NCBI GenBank assembly: GCA_030834905.1
Contig: JAUQWZ010000023.1
Span: 62,001-126,000, forward strand
Length of the DNA stretch: 64,000 nucleotides
Direction: 5' to 3'
From: Aggregatilineales bacterium
Lineage (GTDB): Bacteria > Chloroflexota > Anaerolineae > Aggregatilineales > Phototrophicaceae
Both the position numbers and the translations under genes were made by a program. Position 1 is the first letter of the stretch. The number at the start of each line of letters is the position of its first letter. This document shows positions 1 to 8,175 of this stretch, piece after piece. The notes below the pieces were generated by a model, which was given only the letters and a program-made list of their open reading frames with translations, made no database searches and was not told where the DNA came from.

Positions 1-1
1 G

Positions 2-937
2 ACCCGCGCCGGACTGGCGGGTATCCTCGGCGCGACCGACTCCGAAAACGTGTACGGCGAGCGCCAGCAAAAACTCGACGTATTTGCCGACAACATCATC
101 TTCAAGATGAACGATCACACCCAGCGGCTGTGCGCGATGGCGTCGGAAGAACACGACGACATTATCGCGATACCGCCGCATTACGGCGCGGGTAAATATG
201 TGCTGCTCTACGACCCGCTGGACGGATCATCCAATATTGATGTCAATGTCTCGGTTGGTACGATCTTCGCCATTCACCGCAAGATCTCGCGGGGCGCGCG
301 CGGCAGGATAGAAGATGTGCTCCAGCCGGGGAGCAGCCTCGCGGCGGCAGGTTACGTCATTTACGGCAGCAGCACCATGCTGGTCTACACGACCGGGCAG
401 GGGGTGCATGGCTTCACTCTCGATCCGAGCGTCGGTGAATTCCTGCTCAGTCACCCGGATATCCGCATTCCAGAGCCGCCGGTGTATTACAGCGTCAACC
501 AGGGGCATGAAAAATACTGGACTCATGGCGTGCGCCGCTTCACCCGCTGGCTTCAGGGAATAGACGGCGAGGGACAAGCGCCGCTGTCACAGCGTTATAT
601 TGGCTCGCTGGTGACCGATTTTCATCGCAATCTGCTGCAAGGGGGCGTGTTTTATTACCCGGGCGATATGCGCAGCCCGGACAAGCCCTACGGCAAGATG
701 CGCCTGATGTTTGAGGTGCAGGCGCTGGGCTTCATCGCCGACCAGGCGGGCGGCTATGCGTCTGACGGCATCGGCAGCGTGCTCACTATTCAGCCGCATC
801 ACCTGCACCAGCGCGCCCCGATGTTTGTCGGCAACCGCTGGCTGGTGGAGCAGGCGGAAGCCTTCATTCACCAGCACGATCAGGATTGGGTGAAGGCTTA
901 CGGCGCGTACCGGGACGCCAAACGACAGCCGGTGTAG
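2..937 (+). CDS. fbp: Fructose-1,6-bisphosphatase class I (5' truncated by window edge)
   Basis: Hydrolyses fructose 1,6-bisphosphate to fructose 6-phosphate in gluconeogenesis, in the cytoplasm. The frame is open to the first base, so the true start lies before the window. The visible N-terminal part ([19 protein letters not shown], then QQKLDVFAD) already matches the family. The metal and phosphate site [20 protein letters not shown] is intact. The substrate-loop region ([18 protein letters not shown], then [17 protein letters not shown]) is also present and the C-terminus looks complete. About 20-40 N-terminal residues are probably missing. The next gene is convergent, so no operon partner is visible downstream. 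The family call is essentially certain; cofactor or redox regulation cannot be read from this fragment. Confidence 0.97.
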   Translation, partial: TRAGLAGILGATDSENVYGERQQKLDVFADNIIFKMNDHTQRLCAMASEEHDDIIAIPPHYGAGKYVLLYDPLDGSSNIDVNVSVGTIFAIHRKISRGARGRIEDVLQPGSSLAAAGYVIYGSSTMLVYTTGQGVHGFTLDPSVGEFLLSHPDIRIPEPPVYYSVNQGHEKYWTHGVRRFTRWLQGIDGEGQAPLSQRYIGSLVTDFHRNLLQGGVFYYPGDMRSPDKPYGKMRLMFEVQALGFIADQAGGYASDGIGSVLTIQPHHLHQRAPMFVGNRWLVEQAEAFIHQHDQDWVKAYGAYRDAKRQPV

Positions 938-951
938 CGGCTGATTTCGCG

Positions 952-1356
952 CTACTTGTTTGGCAGCGCCATCTCAGGCGCGCGCTCGCCGTCGCGGTAG
1001 ACGCCGCCGGTCAGGTACGATACTGCCATCCACAACGAGCGCGAATGGCGGTAAAAGAGGGCGCAGAACGCGATATTGTAGGTCACCCAGAAGATCATGT
1101 GCGGCAGCATCGGCGGCTGGAACAGCGCGTGGGCGATGAAGAACCCGCCCATAGTCGTTAATTCGGCAATGCTGAGATTGACGTACATGCCGCCGACCGA
1201 CTCGCCATCCTCGCGCTCGAAACGAACGCCGCAGTGGGAACAGGTTTTGTTGGGTTTGAACAAGCCGCTGAACGTATGTCCCTGCTCGCACGCCGGGCAG
1301 CGCAGTTTCAGCCCAACCCAGAGGACGCGCAGAATATGACTCCACTTTTGAGACAT
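952..1356 (-). CDS. DUF983 family zinc-ribbon membrane protein
   Basis: A 134-residue protein. The N-terminal half carries a zinc-ribbon-like pair, CPAC at about residues 20-23 and CSHC at about 39-42. Two hydrophobic segments follow (about 60-82 and 85-105), interrupted by polar residues. This layout is that of the DUF983 family, small bacterial membrane proteins with no settled function. It converges on the fbp gene with a 14-base gap. No strong Shine-Dalgarno precedes the ATG, but no better start exists in frame. Function is unknown; the family match is the supportable statement. Confidence 0.8.
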   Translation of the reverse strand: MSQKWSHILRVLWVGLKLRCPACEQGHTFSGLFKPNKTCSHCGVRFEREDGESVGGMYVNLSIAELTTMGGFFIAHALFQPPMLPHMIFWVTYNIAFCALFYRHSRSLWMAVSYLTGGVYRDGERAPEMALPNK

Positions 1357-1454
1357 GGGAAATGATACTCATCTGACAAACTGATGTATCCCATTCTACA
1401 GGAGCGTTTTCCCTTTTCAACAGCCGAAAACAAACTGCCGGGCATTATGTCGAT

Positions 1455-2780
1455 TTACCGCCTGCGGCGCGTCCACAGGCTCATCAGCACCACCGCGATG
1501 GGCATCAGCAGCGATACGCTGTCCCGCCCGCTGGGGACAGGATCGTTCACCACGACGGTGAACGGTATCGGCACGAAGGTCAGCACAAACACCGCCAGCG
1601 AAAAGACGGCGATCAGCTTGCGCCGCGTGTCCATCGGCGTGATAGTGTCCAGCGGCGCGGCGTAAATGCGCCCGAACAGGAACAGCAGCACCAGCCACAG
1701 CAGCCATGCTTCCGAGATGAACAGTACCAGCGCGACGACGGCGAACAGAAACGGATAATACAGCCGCCGGGCGATATCACCGACGAGCGAATAGAGGATA
1801 TGTCCGCCGTCAAGCTGCCCGATGGGCATCAGGTTCAGGGCGGTGACCAGCAAGCCTGTCCAGCCCGCCTGGGCAAGCTGGTTCAGCAGTACGTCCACCT
1901 GTCCATCGGGCAGGAAGCGCCCAAAGACCAGCATTTTTGTGAAGGCATACAGTAGCGAGTTGCCTTCCACCAAGCCGCTAGGACCCAGCGGTTCGATAGG
2001 CGAAGTGGACAGCCCAATGTAGAGGATGGGAACGGCGAACGCCAGCCCGATCAGCGGTCCCGCCGCGCCGACATCGAGCAGCACTTTGCGGTTGCGCATC
2101 GGTTCGCGCAGTTGGATGAATGCTCCGAACGTGCCAAACAGGCTGAACGGCGGTGGCGCGGGGATGAAATAGGGCAGCGACACCGACAGCTTGTGGCGGC
2201 GGGCGGCGAAATAGTGACCGAGTTCGTGTGCGCCGAGGATCAGCAGCAGGCTGATGGCATACGGCAGCCCGCGCCACAGGTTGGGCAGCAGGTTTGCCAT
2301 GATATCTGCCGCCAGCGCCGGATCAGCGAGGTCGATTTCGCCGGCGGCAATGATGGTTCCCAGCAGCAGCACACTGATCAGCGTGGCAATGAACAAGACG
2401 GCGTTGGGCCACCAGGCGCGTTCTTTCGGGCGCACCCGTCCCTCGACGATGTGGATGAGATGCTTGCCGTCCGCCTGGCGGAACAGGGCGAGATAATTGT
2501 TGGGTTCAAGCAGCGCGTCCAGCTTGGCGTATGCCGCTTCCGAGGGCAGCAGCAGCAGCCCTTCATAGGACGCGATAAGCTGGCTGTTGGGTCCCAGCAG
2601 GAGCAGGTTGTCGCTGGAGTCGTGGCTCTCGTCAACGACGAGTTCGCGCTCGACGCTTAACACGCTCATCACCGCCTGGCGCAGTTCGGGGCGCTGCGGG
2701 CTGTCTGATTCTGGCGTATAACGCACCGAAGACCGCTGTGCCGGGCGGTCTTCGGTGGATGAGGCGGTTTCATTCAGCAT
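1455..2780 (-). CDS. M50 (site-2 protease-type) membrane metalloprotease
   Basis: Intramembrane zinc protease of the M50 family, about 441 residues. The zinc motif HELGH lies at about residue 185 and the second conserved motif, NLMPIGQLDGGH, at about residue 320. Both are inside the hydrophobic C-terminal two thirds, which has six or more predicted membrane helices. The first ~110 residues are soluble and mixed charge and may be a regulatory or substrate-recognition domain. In-frame starts exist further upstream, but GGAG lies 7 bases before the ATG at 2780 (a second ATG is at 2783), so I chose it. M50 enzymes cleave membrane-bound regulators; no anti-sigma factor or other obvious substrate is nearby. 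Family certain, substrate unknown. Confidence 0.9.
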   Translation of the reverse strand: MLNETASSTEDRPAQRSSVRYTPESDSPQRPELRQAVMSVLSVERELVVDESHDSSDNLLLLGPNSQLIASYEGLLLLPSEAAYAKLDALLEPNNYLALFRQADGKHLIHIVEGRVRPKERAWWPNAVLFIATLISVLLLGTIIAAGEIDLADPALAADIMANLLPNLWRGLPYAISLLLILGAHELGHYFAARRHKLSVSLPYFIPAPPPFSLFGTFGAFIQLREPMRNRKVLLDVGAAGPLIGLAFAVPILYIGLSTSPIEPLGPSGLVEGNSLLYAFTKMLVFGRFLPDGQVDVLLNQLAQAGWTGLLVTALNLMPIGQLDGGHILYSLVGDIARRLYYPFLFAVVALVLFISEAWLLWLVLLFLFGRIYAAPLDTITPMDTRRKLIAVFSLAVFVLTFVPIPFTVVVNDPVPSGRDSVSLLMPIAVVLMSLWTRRRR

Positions 2781-2828
2781 CATCACTCTCCGAGGTGGCA
2801 AATCGCCGCACATCATACCGCATTTCGA

Positions 2829-3857
2829 TTAGGGCGGTGTGATAATCTGCCAGCGCTCGCCTTCAGGAAGCAGTTGCAGCACAGAGCCATCGGCGCTGCT
2901 GATGTAGAGCATGGTATCGCCTGAGGGCGTCATCACTGTCTGGATAAAGCCCTGATAGCTGAATTCCGGCTGGGTTGCCAAGCCGAGGCGGTTGCGCACC
3001 ACGTCGTTGCCGCGCCAGACAAAGCCGAGCTGGCGAATCGGCTGGTAGAAGCCGGGCGGCACCGCCTGAGCGAATTCGGGATCGGATTCAGGGTGCACAG
3101 CGGGGTCAAAGCGATTCTCGATGGCGATCCACGCCGGGGCGAAGCTGTCGTTGATGAGCGCGTACACCAGCCCGCTGATCTGGACATAGACCATCCGACC
3201 GCGCTCGAACGGCTCTTCGACGACCGAGGTTTCCTGTGCCGGTCCTTCGGGACAAGCGTCCGGCGCGGGTTGAAAGAACCATACATCCGGGCAGGCGACC
3301 GGAATCGACAGCATCTGCTCGACCACCTGATCGCCGTTGCCAACCGTCAGCAGGAATTCGACCGACCCGCGATCCGAACGGCGCGTTGGCACGCTCAGGC
3401 TGCCATCGGCGTCCACCCGCCACAACTGGTTGCGGGTGCCGCGTTCCATCCGATAGATGTTGGCGCTGGTGACGCCGCGCGTTGACCAGTAGAGATTGAC
3501 GCTGCCACCGGGCGCGACCGCCAGCACATCGGTGGTGAAGAACTCGATGCGCGGCGCGTTGGGGTTCAGAACCCGCGTTCCGGTTGCTGCCGCCGCTGCC
3601 AACGTGCTCGGCGCGCCAAACAGCGGCGTTGGCGACGGTCCGGCGGTGGGCGTTTCGTTCTCGCTGGTGGGGGCTGCGGTGGGCGTGGCATCCCGCCCCG
3701 GCGTGCGCGATGGCATCGGCGTTGGCGTAATCGTCGTCGTTGGCTGCGCGGTCGGGACGATGGGCATTGCCATCGCTTCACAGCCAGCGAGGAAGCACAG
3801 CAGCAGCAGTAAGAGAAGGACGAAGGACTGCGGGCTGAGGATGGCGTGTGGTTTCAT
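2829..3857 (-). CDS. Putative lipoprotein with Thr/Pro-rich linker
   Basis: Predicted exported lipoprotein of about 342 residues. A leucine-rich signal segment ends in LAGC at residues 23-26, a classic lipobox. A long Thr/Pro/Ala linker follows, then a folded C-terminal region of ~220 residues. The part after the linker (VLAVAPGGSVNLYWSTRG) resembles an Ig-like beta-sandwich start, but I do not recognise the domain firmly. In-frame codons continue upstream, but ATG 3857 puts the signal peptide at the N-terminus. No Shine-Dalgarno is visible before it; a palindromic repeat (3874-3898) sits where one would be expected. It lies downstream of the SH3b protein on the same strand and may be co-transcribed. 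Function unknown. Confidence 0.7.
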   Translation of the reverse strand: MKPHAILSPQSFVLLLLLLLCFLAGCEAMAMPIVPTAQPTTTITPTPMPSRTPGRDATPTAAPTSENETPTAGPSPTPLFGAPSTLAAAAATGTRVLNPNAPRIEFFTTDVLAVAPGGSVNLYWSTRGVTSANIYRMERGTRNQLWRVDADGSLSVPTRRSDRGSVEFLLTVGNGDQVVEQMLSIPVACPDVWFFQPAPDACPEGPAQETSVVEEPFERGRMVYVQISGLVYALINDSFAPAWIAIENRFDPAVHPESDPEFAQAVPPGFYQPIRQLGFVWRGNDVVRNRLGLATQPEFSYQGFIQTVMTPSGDTMLYISSADGSVLQLLPEGERWQIITPP

Positions 3858-3873
3858 TGTGGCGGGGGTGGCA

Positions 3874-3898
3874 GGGCGACCCATCGGGTCGCCCCTAC
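3874..3898. repeat. Palindromic intergenic repeat (GGGCGACCC / GGGTCGCCC, then CTAC)
   Basis: Perfect 9-base arms GGGCGACCC and GGGTCGCCC around ATC, followed by CTAC. Near-identical in design to 17399-17423 and related to the GTAGGGG...CCCCTAC palindrome at 24789-24816. It lies 17 bases upstream of the lipoprotein start, so a transcript would carry this hairpin just before the start codon. Confidence 0.8.
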
Positions 3899-3971
3899 GG
3901 ACGCCATGTATTGAACACACCTTGTTTTGCTGGCGGCTGGTGCCAGACCGCTGATCGCTGCCCACGGACTG

Positions 3972-4490
3972 CTATCCTCCGCCGCGGGGCGTGCCCGTGA
4001 CCGGATAGCCAGTCGGCGCCTGCGCGCCCGCTGGTGGAGCATTGTTGATCATGTACGCCAGACTCTGCTCGCCGCGAATCTCGAGGGTGCAGCGTGCCAT
4101 CCAGCCGGAAGACCCGCGATAGCGTACCATCACCCACATATCGAGGTCGGCTTCAAAATCTGGCGAGCAGGAACGGCTGAGATCGTAGCCGTTATAGCCG
4201 ATAATGTCGATTGAACGCCCGGCTGCCAGCGCGCCGATGCGCGAATACTCCAAGCCGGGACCGCTGCGGACGGCGACCGCGCCGTTGACGGCGGTGCCGC
4301 CCACGCCGGAAAAGCTGGGCAGCGGCGTCGGCGAACCATAATTCACCGTCGGTGCCAGGTTAAATTCAAAGGCGGAAGTTGGGCGGGGCGTTGCCGTCGG
4401 CACCGCGTCCTGCGCCGATGCCGCCGTGAACAGCGAGAGCGCAGACAACAGAATGATACAGAAGCCAAGCTGCAAAAAACGGAGTCGCAT
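3972..4490 (-). CDS. Secreted SH3b-domain protein
   Basis: A 172-residue exported protein. A signal peptide of ~26 residues ends in AASA before QDAVP. A short Thr/Pro-rich linker precedes a bacterial SH3-like domain at about residues 65-140 (GAVAVRSGPGLEYSRIGALA, then WVMVRYRGSSGWMARCTLE), with the typical R-S-G-P and G-W signatures. SH3b domains usually bind peptides or cell-wall material, and no enzyme domain is attached here. It lies upstream of the lipoprotein gene on the same strand, so the pair may form one unit. Adhesion or envelope scaffolding is plausible but unproven. Confidence 0.8.
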   Translation of the reverse strand: MRLRFLQLGFCIILLSALSLFTAASAQDAVPTATPRPTSAFEFNLAPTVNYGSPTPLPSFSGVGGTAVNGAVAVRSGPGLEYSRIGALAAGRSIDIIGYNGYDLSRSCSPDFEADLDMWVMVRYRGSSGWMARCTLEIRGEQSLAYMINNAPPAGAQAPTGYPVTGTPRGGG

Positions 4491-4628
4491 GGGTGCTGCC
4501 TTTACGTTCGTCCGGTTTCCCTAACTATAGCGCCAACCTGTGTTTTCTGCTGCTGAAGATTGGACTGGACGGGTGATGAAGAATGGTGGCGATCAGGGGC
4601 GGCAAACTCGATTCGCAATTCTCTGGTT

Positions 4629-4702
4629 TGACCTCACCCCTCATTCTCCTCTCCACTCAGTGGAGAGGAGAAGCCAGGCGAAGCGCGGCAGGGGTGAGGT
4701 CA
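4629..4702. repeat. Nested palindrome of the CTCACCCC family
   Basis: Outer arms TGACCTCACCCCT (4629-4641) and AGGGGTGAGGTCA (4690-4702) are perfect complements. Inside sits a second palindrome with 14-base arms at 4644-4672 around a single centre base. It lies downstream of the SbcC stop (convergence side) in the 253-base gap 4491-4743, which otherwise holds nothing I can name. A cousin lies at 38302-38437. Confidence 0.8.
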
Positions 4703-4743
4703 GCTAGATGAGAAGGGCAAAGGTGATAAGGGATAATGCTGCT

Positions 4744-7293
4744 TTACCGCACGCTGATGCGGCTGCCGTCGCTGGTCTTTTCCACCTGAATGTGAACAGG
4801 GAAGGAGTCGCGCAGGTCGTCGATATGAGTGATGACCAGAATCAGGGCGAAATCGTCCTGAATGGCGGTAATGGCTTCGATAAGCTTGTTGCGTCCGTCT
4901 TCATCCTGGGTGCCAAATCCCTCGTCAAGGAACAGCGTCCGAAGCTGCGCCCCGGCTCGCCGCGCCAGCATCTGCGACAGCGCCACGCGGATAGCAAAGT
5001 CGATGCGGAACGCCTCGCCGCCGCTGAACATCTCATAGCTGCGGGTGCCGAGTTCGTCGGAAATCTGAATGTCGAGCGTTTCCATCACGCCGCCAGCGAT
5101 CTTCTCGCGCTGCGTTTCAAGGGTAAGCTGCATCCGTCCGTCGGTCATGCGCGAGAGCAGGCGGTTCGCCGCCGAGTTCAGTTCGGGAATGGCGCTGTCG
5201 ATAATCATCGCCGGGATGCCGTTTTTGCCGAAGGCGTGCCGAAGCTCCTCATAAACTGCCCGTTCCTCGCGCCGTTCCGCCAGCCGGGTTTCGTGGTCGG
5301 CTTTGCGGGCGCGCTGATCTTCCAGCGCTTTCAGATCCTGCTGGGCATTCACCAGCTTCTGATACGCCTGTCGTTCGGTGGTTCGCAGGAGCGTGACCTC
5401 AGATTGCCGCGCCTGCTGCTCTTTCACCAGCGCTTCAAGCTGGACGATTTCTTCGGTCAGTCGGGTGAGGTTCCCCTGTTCTTCCGCCTGCTGTTCGAGC
5501 AGGCGCTGCTGACGGATTTCCGCGTCTTTCAGCGCCGCCAGAACGTCGGGCAGCGATTCCTGCGCGACTTGCAGGCTGCGCTGGCGCGTCTCATACTCGT
5601 TGTAGGTTTGCAGGCTTTGACGGGCGGCGGTATGGCGCTCGCTGTCGTAGCCGAGCGCGTCGCGCTGCGCGTTCAGCGCGTCCAACTGCGCCCGCACGTC
5701 CTGGGCGAAGGCTTCGGTATCGAGCGTATTTCGGGCAGCGAGCATTTGCGCCCGCAGCGTATCCGCCTGAAGCTGGGCTTCGCCAGCGCTCTCAATTGCC
5801 GTTCTGAGGACGGCGGCGCGTTCTTTCAACGCCGACAGGCGTTTCAGTTCCAGCGATAAATTGGCGGCGGCGGTTTTATAGTCTGCCAGCTCACCGCCAA
5901 TCGCCTCGACGCGGGTAGTATTGCCGCGGTAGGTATCGCCCTTATTCCTGCCGTCTTCACGCAGTTCACTGAGCAGGCTTTCGCGGTGGGTTTCGTCCAG
6001 CGGCTGCCCGCAAAGCGGACAGGCGGCGGTTTCTACCGCATTGAGGCGTGATATGCGATCCTGAAGCTGATTCATTTCGACGCGCAGCAGATTGTTCTCC
6101 GTATTCCGTTCGCCGCGTTCGGTTTCCAGCGCCACGACGACGCTCTGAAAGCCTTCGCGCTGGTCTTCCAGATCCTCAAGCGCCAGTACTTCAGCCTGAA
6201 CGGTGGCGTAGTCCTCAGGATTGGCGATGTCGATAGTGCGCTGTAACCCGGCGATGCTCGCCTCATAGCCGCTGATTTCGTTGGTCAGTTCGGCGCGGGC
6301 GGCGTCAATCTGGCGCTCTAAATCGCGGCGCTGGCTGTCGAAGTCGCTCAACTGAAGCAGCTTATCGGCGAGATCGTGGTCTTCGGCGCGGGCGGCTTGC
6401 AGCAGCGCAAAACCAGTTTCGATTTCCTCTCGCGCTTCGATGACGGCTGTAAAGCCGGACATGCGGCTCTTCTGACGCTCGATATCGGCGTTCACCGCGA
6501 TCAGGTCGCGCTCGATCTGGCGCATATGCTGTTCGACTGCCGCCTTGCGTTCCTGAGCGCTGCGTAAATCGGGAGTCGCGTGTTCAACTTCTTTGAGACG
6601 CGCCTCGGCGGCATCCAGCGCCACCTGAGCTTCCGCCTGCGCGCGCTCGGCTTCGGCGAAGGCGTTCCGAAGCTGTGGCTCGCGCGCCAGCTCCTCGTCA
6701 ATGCTGCGGATCAGCGATTCGACCAGCATAATGTCCTCGCCGATGCGCTTGAGCGTGTCTTTGACCGACTGCTCGTAGCGTTCCCAACGCTCCAGACCGA
6801 GGATGTCCGCCAGGATTTGCTTGCGCTCTTTGGGTGGTTTGGTGGTGAAGGCGTCGGCTTTGCCCTGCTGAAGGAAGGCGGAATGGACGAAGGTTTCGTA
6901 TTCCAGACGCAGCAGGCGATTGATTTTGACCTGCGTGGAGCGCATGGTCGGCTCGCTGAGGGCGTTCAGCCCGCCATCTTCGCCTACCGCGTACAGTTCA
7001 AGCGATCCCTGCCCGCCGGACTTGCGCGTGCGGCGGCGCACGACGCGGTAGAACAGCCCTTCCTGCTCGAAGTCCAACTGGACGTACATGTCGTTCTGTC
7101 CCAGATGGACAAGTTCTTCATCCCGCCGGGCGCGGGCTTTGCCCCACAGCACCCAGGTGATCGCGTCCAGCAGCGACGATTTGCCAGCGCCGTTGGGTCC
7201 GGTCAGGCAGGCGAGGTGAATGCCGTCAAAGACCAGCGCATCGGGCGAGTTATAAGCGAGAAAATTCTTGATTTCTAATCGAGTTGGAAGCAT
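4744..7293 (-). CDS. sbcC: SbcC/Rad50-type DNA repair ATPase
   Basis: Large subunit of the SbcCD (Mre11-Rad50-type) nuclease complex, which opens hairpins and processes DNA ends. Of 849 residues, the N-terminal ABC half has Walker A GPNGAGKSS at about residues 33-41. Two long coiled-coil arms (about 170-410 and 450-690) flank a zinc hook, CPLC, near residue 424. The C-terminal half has the signature FSGGEAFRIDFAIRVALSQM near 755 and Walker B LRTLFLDEGFG near 790. It is shorter than the E. coli protein (over 1000 residues) but complete. The ATG directly abuts the stop of the MBL-fold gene (7294), with sbcD upstream of that, so all three should be made together. Confidence 0.94.
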   Translation of the reverse strand: MLPTRLEIKNFLAYNSPDALVFDGIHLACLTGPNGAGKSSLLDAITWVLWGKARARRDEELVHLGQNDMYVQLDFEQEGLFYRVVRRRTRKSGGQGSLELYAVGEDGGLNALSEPTMRSTQVKINRLLRLEYETFVHSAFLQQGKADAFTTKPPKERKQILADILGLERWERYEQSVKDTLKRIGEDIMLVESLIRSIDEELAREPQLRNAFAEAERAQAEAQVALDAAEARLKEVEHATPDLRSAQERKAAVEQHMRQIERDLIAVNADIERQKSRMSGFTAVIEAREEIETGFALLQAARAEDHDLADKLLQLSDFDSQRRDLERQIDAARAELTNEISGYEASIAGLQRTIDIANPEDYATVQAEVLALEDLEDQREGFQSVVVALETERGERNTENNLLRVEMNQLQDRISRLNAVETAACPLCGQPLDETHRESLLSELREDGRNKGDTYRGNTTRVEAIGGELADYKTAAANLSLELKRLSALKERAAVLRTAIESAGEAQLQADTLRAQMLAARNTLDTEAFAQDVRAQLDALNAQRDALGYDSERHTAARQSLQTYNEYETRQRSLQVAQESLPDVLAALKDAEIRQQRLLEQQAEEQGNLTRLTEEIVQLEALVKEQQARQSEVTLLRTTERQAYQKLVNAQQDLKALEDQRARKADHETRLAERREERAVYEELRHAFGKNGIPAMIIDSAIPELNSAANRLLSRMTDGRMQLTLETQREKIAGGVMETLDIQISDELGTRSYEMFSGGEAFRIDFAIRVALSQMLARRAGAQLRTLFLDEGFGTQDEDGRNKLIEAITAIQDDFALILVITHIDDLRDSFPVHIQVEKTSDGSRISVR

Positions 7294-8175
7294 TTAAGAA
7301 CTGCCTTTTTCCTGTTGTCGCGCCAGCCCGGCGATGAAGGCGTCCACCAGCCAATCAACCTCCGCCATATCCTGATAGTTCGGCTGAAGCTGGCGCAGGG
7401 CGGCGGCGCGGTTCGATTGGTTCTCGACCACGGCATCATGCGCGGCGTGGAGATCGCGGTCAAAGGTGATCAGGTCTGCCCGCGGCAGCACGTCGGGGCT
7501 GTGTCCTTCGACGTAGCTGTCGGCGTCGCAGCCCAGCAGCCGTTCTACCAGCGGGAAAATACATTCCGGCGTGTAGTAGCGCGGCTCATGATGGATGTTG
7601 AGATAGTGACAGTCGCCCAGAAAGACGATTCGTTCTTGCGGCACATAGACGATTGACGAGTCGGACGAATGATCGCCGCCGACATGATGAATCTCGCAGG
7701 TCAGATCGCCCAGATCCACCGTCAGCCAGTCGTCAAACAGCACATCCGGCATGATGATCCTCAGGTCGTCCCGGTTAGACAGTTCGGCTTTGATCATGTC
7801 ACGGCAGAAGGCGATTTCCAGACCATTCGCCACGCGCTGATCGAGCGATTCGTCGTCCCAGGCATAATTCGCCTGGATGGCAAGCTGCCGCGCCGTTTTC
7901 CGGTGGGCGAACAGTGGAATACCAGCCAGCGCCGCCGCGCCAAAGCTGTGATCCCAGTGCCAGTGGGTGAGGACGGCATAACGCGGCGTGGGGACATGCT
8001 CGGCAGCCAGCGCGTCCAGGAAGTGGGACGTGTGCGCGGGGGAAGCACCCGCTTCGATTATCAGCGTCCCCTTCGCGCCGATAATCGCGCCCAGCGATGG
8101 GCGGTCAGTGCGCTCGTCGGGCGTAAGCCAGCAGACGCGCGGCGTGAGCTTTTGCAGCGTGCAGGGCGGGATCAC
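7294..8175 (-). CDS. MBL-fold metallo-hydrolase embedded between sbcD and sbcC
   Basis: A 293-residue metallo-beta-lactamase-fold protein. The metal motif HWHWDH is at residues 71-76. Further ligand-like positions are GGDHSSDSS (about 161-169), GDCHYLN (about 185) and EGHSPD near 230. The start is GTG in a 4-base GTGA overlap with the sbcD stop, and the stop abuts the sbcC ATG, so translation of the three genes looks coupled. MBL enzymes include hydrolases for thioesters, lactones and phosphonates as well as nucleases. The beta-CASP domain of the nuclease branch is not evident here, so the substrate stays open. Placement suggests a link to DNA end processing, but this is inference. Confidence 0.88.
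   Translation of the reverse strand: MIPPCTLQKLTPRVCWLTPDERTDRPSLGAIIGAKGTLIIEAGASPAHTSHFLDALAAEHVPTPRYAVLTHWHWDHSFGAAALAGIPLFAHRKTARQLAIQANYAWDDESLDQRVANGLEIAFCRDMIKAELSNRDDLRIIMPDVLFDDWLTVDLGDLTCEIHHVGGDHSSDSSIVYVPQERIVFLGDCHYLNIHHEPRYYTPECIFPLVERLLGCDADSYVEGHSPDVLPRADLITFDRDLHAAHDAVVENQSNRAAALRQLQPNYQDMAEVDWLVDAFIAGLARQQEKGSS

Noticed and set aside
4708..5859. Long plus-strand frame opposite sbcC, and similar long antisense frames over other genes
   Set aside because: High-GC codon use produces long mirror frames; the sense strand has full domain matches.
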